Shown one piece after another: positions 1-5,582 of a stretch of DNA of 7,518 nt. This DNA is from Serpens sp035497635 (GTDB lineage Bacteria > Pseudomonadota > Gammaproteobacteria > Pseudomonadales > Pseudomonadaceae). The notes under the pieces are model-generated. The model was given only the letters and a program-made list of their open reading frames with translations. It searched no databases and was not told where the DNA came from. Within the stretch, counting starts at the first letter, position 1, and each line of letters begins with the position of its first letter. The stretch is taken from assembly GCA_035497635.1 (NCBI GenBank), contig DATJDB010000053.1:1-7518 (forward strand). The letters run 5' to 3'. The position numbers and the translations under genes were made by a program.

Positions 1-1202
1 TCCTGATCAATATCACCGGGGAAGACCGCCCCGGCCTGACCGCCGCCATCACCGGAGTGCTGGCCCAGGGCGGCGTGAACATCCTCGACATCGGCCAGGC
101 CGTGATCCACGACACCCTGTCGTTCGGCATCCTGGTGGAAATGCCGGATAACGAGCGCGCCTCCGCCGCGCTCAAGGACGTGCTGTTTACCGCCTACAAG
201 CTGGATCAGCAGGTGCGCTTCACGCCGGTCTCCGAGGCCGACTACCAGCACTGGGTGAACGGCCAGGGCAAGCCGCGCCACATCGTCACGCTGCTGACCC
301 GCCAAGTGACCGCCGAGCAGTTGCACCGGGTCAGCGCGATCACCGCCAAGTACGGCCTGAACATCGACCACATCGATCGTCTGTCCGGGCGCATGCCGCT
401 GGACGTGCCGGCCGAGCACGGCAAGGGCTGCATCGAGTTCTCGGTGCGTGGCGAGCCGGTTGACCCCGATGCCCTGCGCGCCGAGTTTCTCAGCGTCGCA
501 CAGGAATTGAATGTGGACCTGGCCTTCCAGCGCGACTCGGTGTTCCGTCGTAACCGTCGCCTGGCGGTGTTCGACATGGATTCCACGCTGATCGAGGCCG
601 AGGTGATCGACGAGCTGGCCAAGGCCGCCGGCGTCGGCGAGCAGGTGGCCGAGATCACCGAGCGCGCCATGCGCGGCGAACTGGATTTCCGCGCCAGCTT
701 CAAGGAACGCCTGGGACTGCTGCAGGGCCTGTCCGAGGGCGTGCTGGCCGAGATCGGCGCCGGTCTGCGCCTGACCGAAGGCGCCGAGGTGCTGTTCGCC
801 GAACTTAAGCGTCTGGGCTACAAGACTGCGATCCTCTCCGGCGGCTTCAGCTATTTCGCCAAGCAATTGCAGGCCAAGTTGGGTATCGACTACGTGTTTG
901 CCAACGAACTGGAGATTGTCGACGGCAAGCTGACCGGCGTGGCCATCGAACCGATTGTCGACGCTCAGCGCAAGGCCGACCTGCTGCGTCAGCTGGCGGA
1001 GGAAGAGGGCCTGAGTCTGGAGCAGACCATTGCTGTGGGCGACGGCGCCAACGACCTGCCGATGCTCGGCCTGGCCGGCCTCGGCGTGGCGTTCCGCGCC
1101 AAACCGCTGGTCAAGCAGTCCGCCAAGCAGGCCATTTCGACTCTGGGACTGGACGGCATCCTCTACCTGCTCGGCTTCCGCGACCGCGACGGTCAGGAGT
1201 AG
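1..1202 (+). CDS. serB: SerB, phosphoserine phosphatase (5' end cut by window edge)
   Basis: SerB hydrolyses O-phospho-L-serine to L-serine and phosphate, the last step of serine biosynthesis, in the cytosol. The reading frame is open from base 3, so 399 residues are visible; Pseudomonas SerB is about 405 aa, so only about five or six N-terminal residues are missing and the GTG at 57 is internal. The fragment opens with an ACT regulatory domain (NITGEDRPGLTAAITG), followed by a second ACT-like stretch (HIVTLLTRQVTAEQLHRV). The C-terminal half is a HAD phosphatase. Motif I is FDMDST, with the nucleophile Asp at 573-575 and the general-acid Asp at 579-581. Motif II is SGG at 837-845, the motif III Lys is at 972-974, and motif IV is GDGANDLPML from 1038. 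All catalytic residues are present, so the enzyme should be active. It ends in TAG and converges on thiO across a REP pair. The family assignment is very secure. Confidence 0.97.
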   Translation, partial: LINITGEDRPGLTAAITGVLAQGGVNILDIGQAVIHDTLSFGILVEMPDNERASAALKDVLFTAYKLDQQVRFTPVSEADYQHWVNGQGKPRHIVTLLTRQVTAEQLHRVSAITAKYGLNIDHIDRLSGRMPLDVPAEHGKGCIEFSVRGEPVDPDALRAEFLSVAQELNVDLAFQRDSVFRRNRRLAVFDMDSTLIEAEVIDELAKAAGVGEQVAEITERAMRGELDFRASFKERLGLLQGLSEGVLAEIGAGLRLTEGAEVLFAELKRLGYKTAILSGGFSYFAKQLQAKLGIDYVFANELEIVDGKLTGVAIEPIVDAQRKADLLRQLAEEEGLSLEQTIAVGDGANDLPMLGLAGLGVAFRAKPLVKQSAKQAISTLGLDGILYLLGFRDRDGQE

Positions 1203-1210
1203 CACGGACC

Positions 1211-1238
1211 CTGTGGGAGCGAATTCATTCGCGAGCTT
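1211..1238 (+). repeat. Pseudomonas REP element, copy A (forward)
   Basis: This 28-bp unit has the head CTGTGGGA followed by the palindrome GCGAAT-TC-ATTCGC (1219-1232) and the tail GAGCTT. A GTGGGAG-type head 5' of a short imperfect palindrome is the classic build of Pseudomonas REP sequences, which are mobilised by RAYT (TnpA-REP) transposases. The element starts 8 bp after the serB stop and, with copy B, forms an inverted pair. It may also act as a bidirectional transcription or mRNA-decay boundary for the two convergent genes. That role is inferred. Confidence 0.88.
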
Positions 1239-1258
1239 CTGGGTGTGGCCTGCACGAA

Positions 1259-1286
1259 AAGCTCGCGGACAAGTCCGCTCCCACAG
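1259..1286 (-). repeat. Pseudomonas REP element, copy B (inverted)
   Basis: Read on the minus strand this unit matches copy A at 23 of 28 positions: same head, same tail, and a palindrome GCGGAC-TT-GTCCGC. A 20-bp spacer (1239-1258) separates it from copy A, so 1211-1286 is a head-outward inverted pair, the REPIN or BIME arrangement. It ends 5 bp before the thiO stop codon. A transcript through the pair could fold into two small hairpins or one long hairpin. No RAYT gene is in the window, so the element is non-autonomous here. Confidence 0.88.
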
Positions 1287-1291
1287 GCGCA

Positions 1292-2386
1292 TCAACCCAG
1301 CCGCTGATCCGGTGCGTATGGTGCCGGATCGATCGTCGGCTCGCGACCCAGCATCAGATCGACCAACAGGCCGCAGGAGGCTGGCGCCAGTACCAGGCCG
1401 TTGCGGAAATGCCCGCAGTTCAGCCACAGCCCCGGATGCTCGGCCAGCTCCCCAATGAACGGGATGCCGTCCGGCGATCCCGGCCGCAACCCGGCCCAGT
1501 GCCCGACCACCGGTGCGTTTGCCAGCGCCGGGAGCAGTTCGGCGGCGGTGGCGCGCAGGCTGTCCAGGGCATCGTTGGTGGTGGACTTGTCGAAGCCGCA
1601 GTATTCCAGCGTACTGCCCACCAGGATGTGCCCGTCGCGGCGCGGGATGGCGTAGCGGCGGCCCGACAGCACCATGCTCGGCAGGAAGTCGGCGGCACAC
1701 TTGAACAGGATCATCTGTCCGCGCACTGGCTCGATCGGCAGTTGTAAACCCAGCGTGCCGAGCAGTTGGCCGCTCCAGGCGCCAGCGGCCAGCACCACCT
1801 GATCGGCGCGATATTCCCGCGCGGCGGTGCGCGCGCCGACCACGCGTCCGCCTTCCCGCACGAAGCCCAATACCGGCTGCTGGCTGTGGATCTCCACGCT
1901 GGCCAGCCGTTCCAGTGCACCGCGCAGCGCCTTGAGCAGGCGCGGATTGCGAATGTTGGCCACCCCCGGCATGTACAGCGCACGCTGGAAGCGATCGGCG
2001 AGCGCCGGAATCCGCAGGCGTACCTCGTCGACCGGCACCCGCGCCAGGCTGCGTTCGACGTCTGCGGCCCAGGCCAGCGCCTGTTCCTCGTCCTCGACAT
2101 CCAGCCAGTACAGGCCGGTGGCATGCAGCTCGGGATCGACTCCGCTGTCCTGCAACAACTGGGCGGCCAGCGCCGGGTAGGCGTCCTGCGCCTGCAGGGC
2201 CAGTGCCTGCACCGCAGTCGGATAACGCCACGGGTACAGCGGCGAGACGATGCCGCCACCTGCCCAGGACGCCTCACGCCCTGGCTCGCCAGCCTCCAGC
2301 AGGGTGACGCGCAGGCCGGCGCCGACCAGCTTGTATGCCGTCAGCAGACCGATGATGCCAGCGCCGATTACCAGAACCTGTTGCAC
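1292..2386 (-). CDS. thiO: ThiO, FAD-dependent glycine oxidase
   Basis: ThiO is an FAD-dependent amine oxidase that converts glycine to iminoglycine (dehydroglycine), using O2 and releasing H2O2. The imine feeds thiazole formation for thiamine synthesis. The 364-aa product starts with a Rossmann dinucleotide-binding motif (GAGIIG, residues 8-13), with Glu31 ending the second strand as expected for the FAD ribose contact. The C-terminal half carries WAGLRPGSPDG and GHFRNGLVLAP, the glycine-oxidase/DAO signature segments with the substrate-carboxylate arginine. I chose the GTG at 2386-2384 because AAGGAGA (2398-2392) lies 5 nt upstream and the protein then begins directly at the FAD fold, at normal family length. 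An upstream ATG at 2614 would add 76 residues with no homology-like character and would overlap fimT. No other thi gene is nearby. A broader D-amino-acid oxidase specificity cannot be excluded from sequence alone. Confidence 0.93.
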   Translation of the reverse strand: MQQVLVIGAGIIGLLTAYKLVGAGLRVTLLEAGEPGREASWAGGGIVSPLYPWRYPTAVQALALQAQDAYPALAAQLLQDSGVDPELHATGLYWLDVEDEEQALAWAADVERSLARVPVDEVRLRIPALADRFQRALYMPGVANIRNPRLLKALRGALERLASVEIHSQQPVLGFVREGGRVVGARTAAREYRADQVVLAAGAWSGQLLGTLGLQLPIEPVRGQMILFKCAADFLPSMVLSGRRYAIPRRDGHILVGSTLEYCGFDKSTTNDALDSLRATAAELLPALANAPVVGHWAGLRPGSPDGIPFIGELAEHPGLWLNCGHFRNGLVLAPASCGLLVDLMLGREPTIDPAPYAPDQRLG

Positions 2387-2501
2387 ATTTCTCTCCTTGG
2401 GCGATTCATCGAGGGCCCGACTTGACGGACCGGAGCCATGGTCTAACAAGGATGGGCCGGTCAGGAAGACCGCATCATATTGGACAAGCAGGGATTCGCT
2501 C
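2387..2501. other. Divergent intergenic region between thiO and fimT
   Basis: These 115 bp must hold the control signals for thiO (-) and possibly fimT (+). TTGACG at 2422-2427 is a good -35 hexamer on the + strand, but the best following -10 candidates (TCTAAC at 2442, TAACAA at 2444) are either too close (14 bp) or weak. TATGAT, read on the minus strand around 2478, is a fair -10 for thiO without a convincing -35. No clear promoter can be named. A fimT ribosome site, AGGGA at 2490-2494, lies 7 nt before its ATG. Confidence 0.5.
2392..2398 (-). promoter_or_regulatory. thiO ribosome binding site
   Basis: On the minus strand AAGGAGA ends 5 nt before the GTG at 2386-2384. It is a strong anti-16S match and decides the thiO start: the overlapping ATG one base upstream is in another frame, and the in-frame ATG at 2614 has no comparable site. 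Confidence 0.75.
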
Positions 2502-3029
2502 ATGGATTTTGAAGCGCAGCGTGCGTTCACGCTGGTGGAACTGATGATTGCGCTGGCCATCTCCGCCATCGTCATCAGCCTGGCGGCACCAACGATGGGG
2601 GAGATGTATCGCAATCATCAATTGGAAACCTATCAGGCAGGCCTGATGCGGCTGGTCGTTCAATCGCGCCATCACGCGCTGGTCAATCGCAGCCGGGCCA
2701 CGTTGTGTGCGCTGGATGGGCAAAATCGTTGTGTCAGCCTCAGGACCGGCGTGCTGAGCAGCTTCGCGGATACCAATGGCAATCGCGCGCTGGACCACGG
2801 CGAGGCGTTGCTGTACACGCTGCCCGTTCCGGATCAACTGCGGGTGGTCTGGGCGGGCACGCAACCCATCCATTCGCTGCACTTCAGCGCGCAGGGCACC
2901 ACCTATCTCAGCAATGGCACCTTCACCCTGTGCCATCAGGCAAGGCTGGGTCGCCACGGCAAACTGGTCATCAGCCGCCAGGGGCGAGTGCGGACGGAGC
3001 GACATGCGCAAAGTTGCCCACTCGAATAG
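2502..3029 (+). CDS. fimT: FimT, type IV pilin-like protein (GspH/FimT family)
   Basis: FimT is a low-abundance pilin-like protein of the type IV pilus system; in naturally transformable bacteria FimT proteins bind DNA and aid uptake. The 175-aa product has an 8-residue positively charged leader (MDFEAQRA), then FTLVE with the conserved Glu5 (residue 13) and a hydrophobic helix to about residue 30. The residue before the cleavage site is Ala8, not the usual Gly. The globular part has a cysteine pair (C69, C77), an acidic loop DTNGNRALDHGE (90-101) typical of the GspH fold, and a C-terminal tail with GRVR (161-164) and a final Cys172. GRxR in this tail is the DNA-binding signature described for FimT. 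The ATG at 2502 is chosen for AGGGA 7 nt upstream and the short leader. It is separated from fimU by 155 bp and so may be transcribed separately. Confidence 0.9.
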   Translation: MDFEAQRAFTLVELMIALAISAIVISLAAPTMGEMYRNHQLETYQAGLMRLVVQSRHHALVNRSRATLCALDGQNRCVSLRTGVLSSFADTNGNRALDHGEALLYTLPVPDQLRVVWAGTQPIHSLHFSAQGTTYLSNGTFTLCHQARLGRHGKLVISRQGRVRTERHAQSCPLE

Positions 3030-3184
3030 CGATAGTCCCAGCTGGCACGTTTTGCGACGTTGTCTACAGATCCACCTATCGGATCGACCGTTTGCCCACT
3101 GATTCACACCAGCCATCGGTACCCCGATTGTCACGCCCGAAGCGCTTGCAGACACTGCGCACTGTTCTTCAAACGAGGCGTGTT
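3030..3184. promoter_or_regulatory. fimT-fimU intergenic region, likely promoter of the minor-pilin operon
   Basis: This is the only gap longer than 20 bp in the pilus cluster after fimT, so the promoter for fimU through pilY1 most plausibly lies here. In P. aeruginosa the equivalent operon is activated by the response regulator AlgR. A box resembling the AlgR site is at 3088-3096. A weak sigma70-like pair is TTGCGA (3052-3057) with CCTATC (3075-3080), 17-bp spacing, poor -10. No strong intrinsic terminator for fimT is visible. GAGG at 3175-3178, 6 nt before the ATG at 3185, is the fimU ribosome site. Confidence 0.5.
3088..3096 (+). promoter_or_regulatory. Possible AlgR binding box
   Basis: CCGTTTGCC matches the AlgR consensus CCGTTCGTC at 7 of 9 positions and lies 88 bp upstream of the fimU start. 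AlgR control of the fimU operon is established in P. aeruginosa. A single degenerate 9-mer is weak evidence. Confidence 0.3.
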
Positions 3185-3706
3185 ATGCGATCCAGTCGGG
3201 GCTTCACCCTCATCGAACTCATGATTGCCGTAAGTCTGCTGGCGGTGGTCGCCGCGCTCGCCGCGCCGGCGATGGGCGATTTCATCGTCCGTCAGCGGGT
3301 CGCCAGTCAGGCGGGCGACCTGGCTCTGGCAATGGCGTTGGCACGCTCCGAGGCGATCAAGGGCACGATCAGTGTTTCGGTGATTCCCCGTACGCAAAGC
3401 CCCTCCGGCTGGGGAAGTGGCTGGTGTGTGGCCCCCGCGTCGGCTGCCGACTGCGACGACGCCAGGGTGCTGCGGCAATTCCCCAGCCGCAGCAACGTAA
3501 CCATCACCAGCGCAGATCTGGCATCCCCTTTCACGGTCACGTTTCTGCGTGATGGTACACGTGGCTTCAGCAGCGGCCGTCCGCATTTCAAGGTGTCTTC
3601 CGCCCAGTTGCCGACAGGGGGGCAGAACGCGCGATGTGTCCTGTTAACGCCACAGGGGCGCACCGAAGTGATGGCGGTAGCGCTGAATACCAACTGCCCC
3701 CAATAA
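3185..3706 (+). CDS. fimU: FimU, minor type IV pilin
   Basis: FimU is a minor pilin that joins the PilVWX-PilY1 tip complex to the major pilin and helps prime pilus assembly. The 173-aa product has a six-residue leader MRSSRG, the cleavage site G|FTLIE with Glu5 (residue 11), and a hydrophobic helix to about residue 30, followed by a GspH-type globular domain. W76GSGW80 and the cysteines C81/C90 and C151/C171 fit the FimU/GspH fold with disulfides. It is a clear paralogue of fimT but ends QGRTEV at the place where FimT has QGRVRT, so it lacks the second Arg of the DNA-binding motif. The ATG at 3185 has GAGG 6 nt upstream. The stop is followed 18 bp later by pilV, marking the start of the compact operon. 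FimU rather than FimT is assigned by its position and by the missing GRxR motif. Confidence 0.88.
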   Translation: MRSSRGFTLIELMIAVSLLAVVAALAAPAMGDFIVRQRVASQAGDLALAMALARSEAIKGTISVSVIPRTQSPSGWGSGWCVAPASAADCDDARVLRQFPSRSNVTITSADLASPFTVTFLRDGTRGFSSGRPHFKVSSAQLPTGGQNARCVLLTPQGRTEVMAVALNTNCPQ

Positions 3707-3724
3707 AGGCCGAGGGAACAAGGA

Positions 3725-4309
3725 ATGTTGCGCAGAGGAAACAGGCAGGACGGCTTCTCGATGATCGAAGTGCTGGTCACTCTTCTGGTCTTTACCATCG
3801 GACTGCTGGGACTGGCCGCACTGCAGCTCAATGCCTTACAGGGCGTTTCCGACAGCGCCCAGCGCTCGCAGGCCACTGCGGTATTACAGGACCTGGCCGA
3901 GCGCATCCGGGCCAACCCGCAGGCCAGTGCCGCCAGCTATGCCGGTAACGCGAACTGCGCTGCCTTGCCGGCCACCCTGTGCGCCGACCATATCAATCCG
4001 GCCAACGGCGCCAAGGTGAACGCCGCCGACTGCACGGCCGCGCAAATGGCCGTCTTCGATCGCTGGGAGGGTCAGTGCAGTTATGCGGCATTGGCCAACT
4101 TCAATGCCGACGACGCACGCTTTTCCAGTCGGGACTTTCTGGTTATCGGCGCCAATGCCAATGGGCGCGCGGTTGGCATCGCCAACGTCAATGGTGTGCT
4201 ATCGCTGACCGCCACCTGGCAGAGCAAGGGTAACGAGCCACAAGAGACCGGCAAGGCAGAACGCGGCGAAAAGCTGCTGTCGGCCCGCCTGGAGGAGCTC
4301 CGTCGATGA
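3725..4309 (+). CDS. pilV: PilV, minor type IV pilin
   Basis: PilV is one of the minor pilins of the tip/priming complex in the inner membrane and pilus tip. The 194-aa product has a ten-residue basic leader ending in QDG, then FSMIEVLVTLLVFTIGLLGL, the characteristic PilV helix, with Glu5 at residue 15. A conserved helix follows (AVLQDLAERIRANPQA), then a cysteine-bearing C-terminal domain with several Cys between about residues 75 and 120, likely disulfide-bonded in the periplasm. The ATG at 3725 is supported by GAGGGA at 3712-3717, 7 nt upstream. The gene overlaps pilW by four bases (ATGA at 4306-4309), which implies translational coupling. Codon use and GC match the neighbouring pilin genes. 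Confidence 0.93.
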   Translation: MLRRGNRQDGFSMIEVLVTLLVFTIGLLGLAALQLNALQGVSDSAQRSQATAVLQDLAERIRANPQASAASYAGNANCAALPATLCADHINPANGAKVNAADCTAAQMAVFDRWEGQCSYAALANFNADDARFSSRDFLVIGANANGRAVGIANVNGVLSLTATWQSKGNEPQETGKAERGEKLLSARLEELRR

Positions 4310-5064
4310 GTACCCCGTCGTTTTCCGCCGGCCAGCGGGGCCTGACCATCGTCGAGCTGCTGGTAGCCCTGGTGCTCAGCCTGTTGCTGATGACGGGCGT
4401 TATCCAGGTGTTCCTGGCCAGCAAGCAGACCTATGCCACCAACGAGGCTATGTCCGTGCTGCAGGAGAACGGGCGTTTCGCGCTGGAATTCCTCGGTCGC
4501 AGCATTCGTCTGGGCGGCTATTACGACCCCGTCTCCCCGCAAGCATGGATTCCGAACGCACTGGAAGGACCGGGATGCGGCGCCGAGTGCAGCAGCAATG
4601 GCGCCGGCAACGCCTCCGATCAACTGGCAGTTGTCTACCAGCCGCCCCACGATCCTGGCGTCGGCAAGCGCTACGACTGCGGTGGCCGCGAGGTTACGGA
4701 GGTGGTCGTTAATGTGTTTCGTGTTCAGGACGGCTCTCTGCGCTGCCTCTCCTATGTAAAGGGCCAGTTGCCTAATCAGAGCGTTGCGCTGGTCGACGGC
4801 ATCGACCGCCTGCAGGTGCTCTACGGCGTCAATACCCAGGGCGACCTCGACAGTGCCAATCAGTACGTCTCGGCGGACCGTGTCGCCGACTGGGGACAGG
4901 TGCGGGCCGTGCGGCTGGCCGTGCTGGCCAATTCGCAGGGCCCGGTCAACCCGGCACCCCCGCAACGCTCCTACATCCTTCTGGACGCCGCGCCGGTGAG
5001 CTTCGATGACCGCCTGGCCCGGCAGATCTTTACTACCACGATCCAGCTCAGAAACATCCATTGA
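4306..5064 (+). CDS. pilW: PilW, minor type IV pilin
   Basis: PilW is a minor pilin that sits, with PilV and PilX, between FimU and the PilY1 adhesin. The 252-aa product has a 12-residue leader ending in QRG, cleavage before LTIVE (Leu, not Phe, at mature position 1; Glu5 kept at residue 17), and a long hydrophobic helix. The segment ALEFLGRSIRLGGYY matches the conserved PilW motif after the helix. Later parts include four cysteines, consistent with a disulfide-stabilised head. GGAGGAG at 4291-4297 lies 8 nt before the ATG, inside the end of pilV, and the ATGA overlap couples the two genes. It is followed 8 bp later by pilX. Confidence 0.93.
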   Translation: MSTPSFSAGQRGLTIVELLVALVLSLLLMTGVIQVFLASKQTYATNEAMSVLQENGRFALEFLGRSIRLGGYYDPVSPQAWIPNALEGPGCGAECSSNGAGNASDQLAVVYQPPHDPGVGKRYDCGGREVTEVVVNVFRVQDGSLRCLSYVKGQLPNQSVALVDGIDRLQVLYGVNTQGDLDSANQYVSADRVADWGQVRAVRLAVLANSQGPVNPAPPQRSYILLDAAPVSFDDRLARQIFTTTIQLRNIH

Positions 5065-5072
5065 GGTCGCCC

Positions 5073-5582
5073 ATGTCACCGGTATCCCTTCAACGCGGGG
5101 CCAGCCTGATCGTCGCCCTGGTGTTTCTGCTGGTGCTGACTGTCGCCGGGCTCACCGCCGTGCGCTTCGCCACCCTGGAGGAGCGCATGGCCAGCAATAC
5201 CCAGTTCCGCGCCATGGCGCAGCAACTGGCGCAGAGCGAGATTCGCGCGCAACTGCGGTTGTTCAATCGCAATGCGGCGGGGCGCACACCGCTGCTGGAC
5301 GCGCAGAATGCCGCTGTCCATGGCCTCACTGATAGTCAGCTGGAGCGCCTAGCCTTGCCTGCCACCAGCCTGGCACCCGTTGACCTGAATGCGGTAATCG
5401 TTTCAGGTGAAGTCGGCTTTCCCCAGCATGGCGTGCGCTTTCTGCGCGAGGGACCCTGCGAAGACGGCAGCAGCCTGAAGCTCTTCACCTGTACCAGCTA
5501 CGAAGTGGCCACCACCGCCCGAATGGCCGGCGGCGCCGAGTCGGCGCAGAACCAGGGCATCGTATTCATGAGTAATCAGTGA
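5073..5582 (+). CDS. pilX: PilX, minor type IV pilin
   Basis: PilX is a minor pilin of the pilus-tip priming complex, proposed to be GspK-like and to contact PilY1. The 169-aa product has a short leader ending in LQRG, then ASLIVALVFLLVLTVAGL, which matches the PilX N-terminal family. The mature fifth residue is Val14, not Glu, as is common in PilX/GspK-type tip pilins. The segment LEERMASNTQFRAMAQQLAQ matches the conserved ERMA-x-N region of PilX. Two cysteines near the C-terminus (C129, C140) could form a disulfide. I prefer the ATG at 5073, with GAGGT at 5063-5067 formed partly from the pilW stop. A TTG at 5061 would add only four residues. It is the last high-GC gene before the compositional drop. 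Confidence 0.9.
   Translation: MSPVSLQRGASLIVALVFLLVLTVAGLTAVRFATLEERMASNTQFRAMAQQLAQSEIRAQLRLFNRNAAGRTPLLDAQNAAVHGLTDSQLERLALPATSLAPVDLNAVIVSGEVGFPQHGVRFLREGPCEDGSSLKLFTCTSYEVATTARMAGGAESAQNQGIVFMSNQ

Noticed and set aside
1210..1290. Intrinsic terminator between serB and thiO
   Set aside because: The hairpins belong to REP elements and no T-run follows on either strand; any termination role would be secondary.
2387..2614. 76-residue N-terminal extension of ThiO (start at the ATG at 2614)
   Set aside because: It would overlap fimT and precede the FAD-binding strand with unrelated sequence; the GTG at 2386 has a strong ribosome site and gives normal family length.
3043..3055. Possible sigma54 promoter upstream of fimU (TGGCAC then TTGC)
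   Set aside because: Both half-sites match, but the gap is 3 bases rather than the required 5, so the GG-to-GC spacing is two bases short; sigma54 promoters do not tolerate this.
2475..3155. 226-aa open frame on the minus strand opposite fimT
   Set aside because: Shadow of the fimT frame; no family-like sequence and no convincing ribosome site seen.
5061..5072. TTG start for pilX at 5061
   Set aside because: It overlaps the pilW stop and lacks its own ribosome site; the ATG at 5073 has GAGGT 5 nt upstream and gives the usual short leader.
4081..5079. 332-aa open frame on the minus strand opposite pilV and pilW
   Set aside because: Its composition reflects the complement of high-GC coding DNA, there is no recognisable motif, and the + strand pilins are certain.
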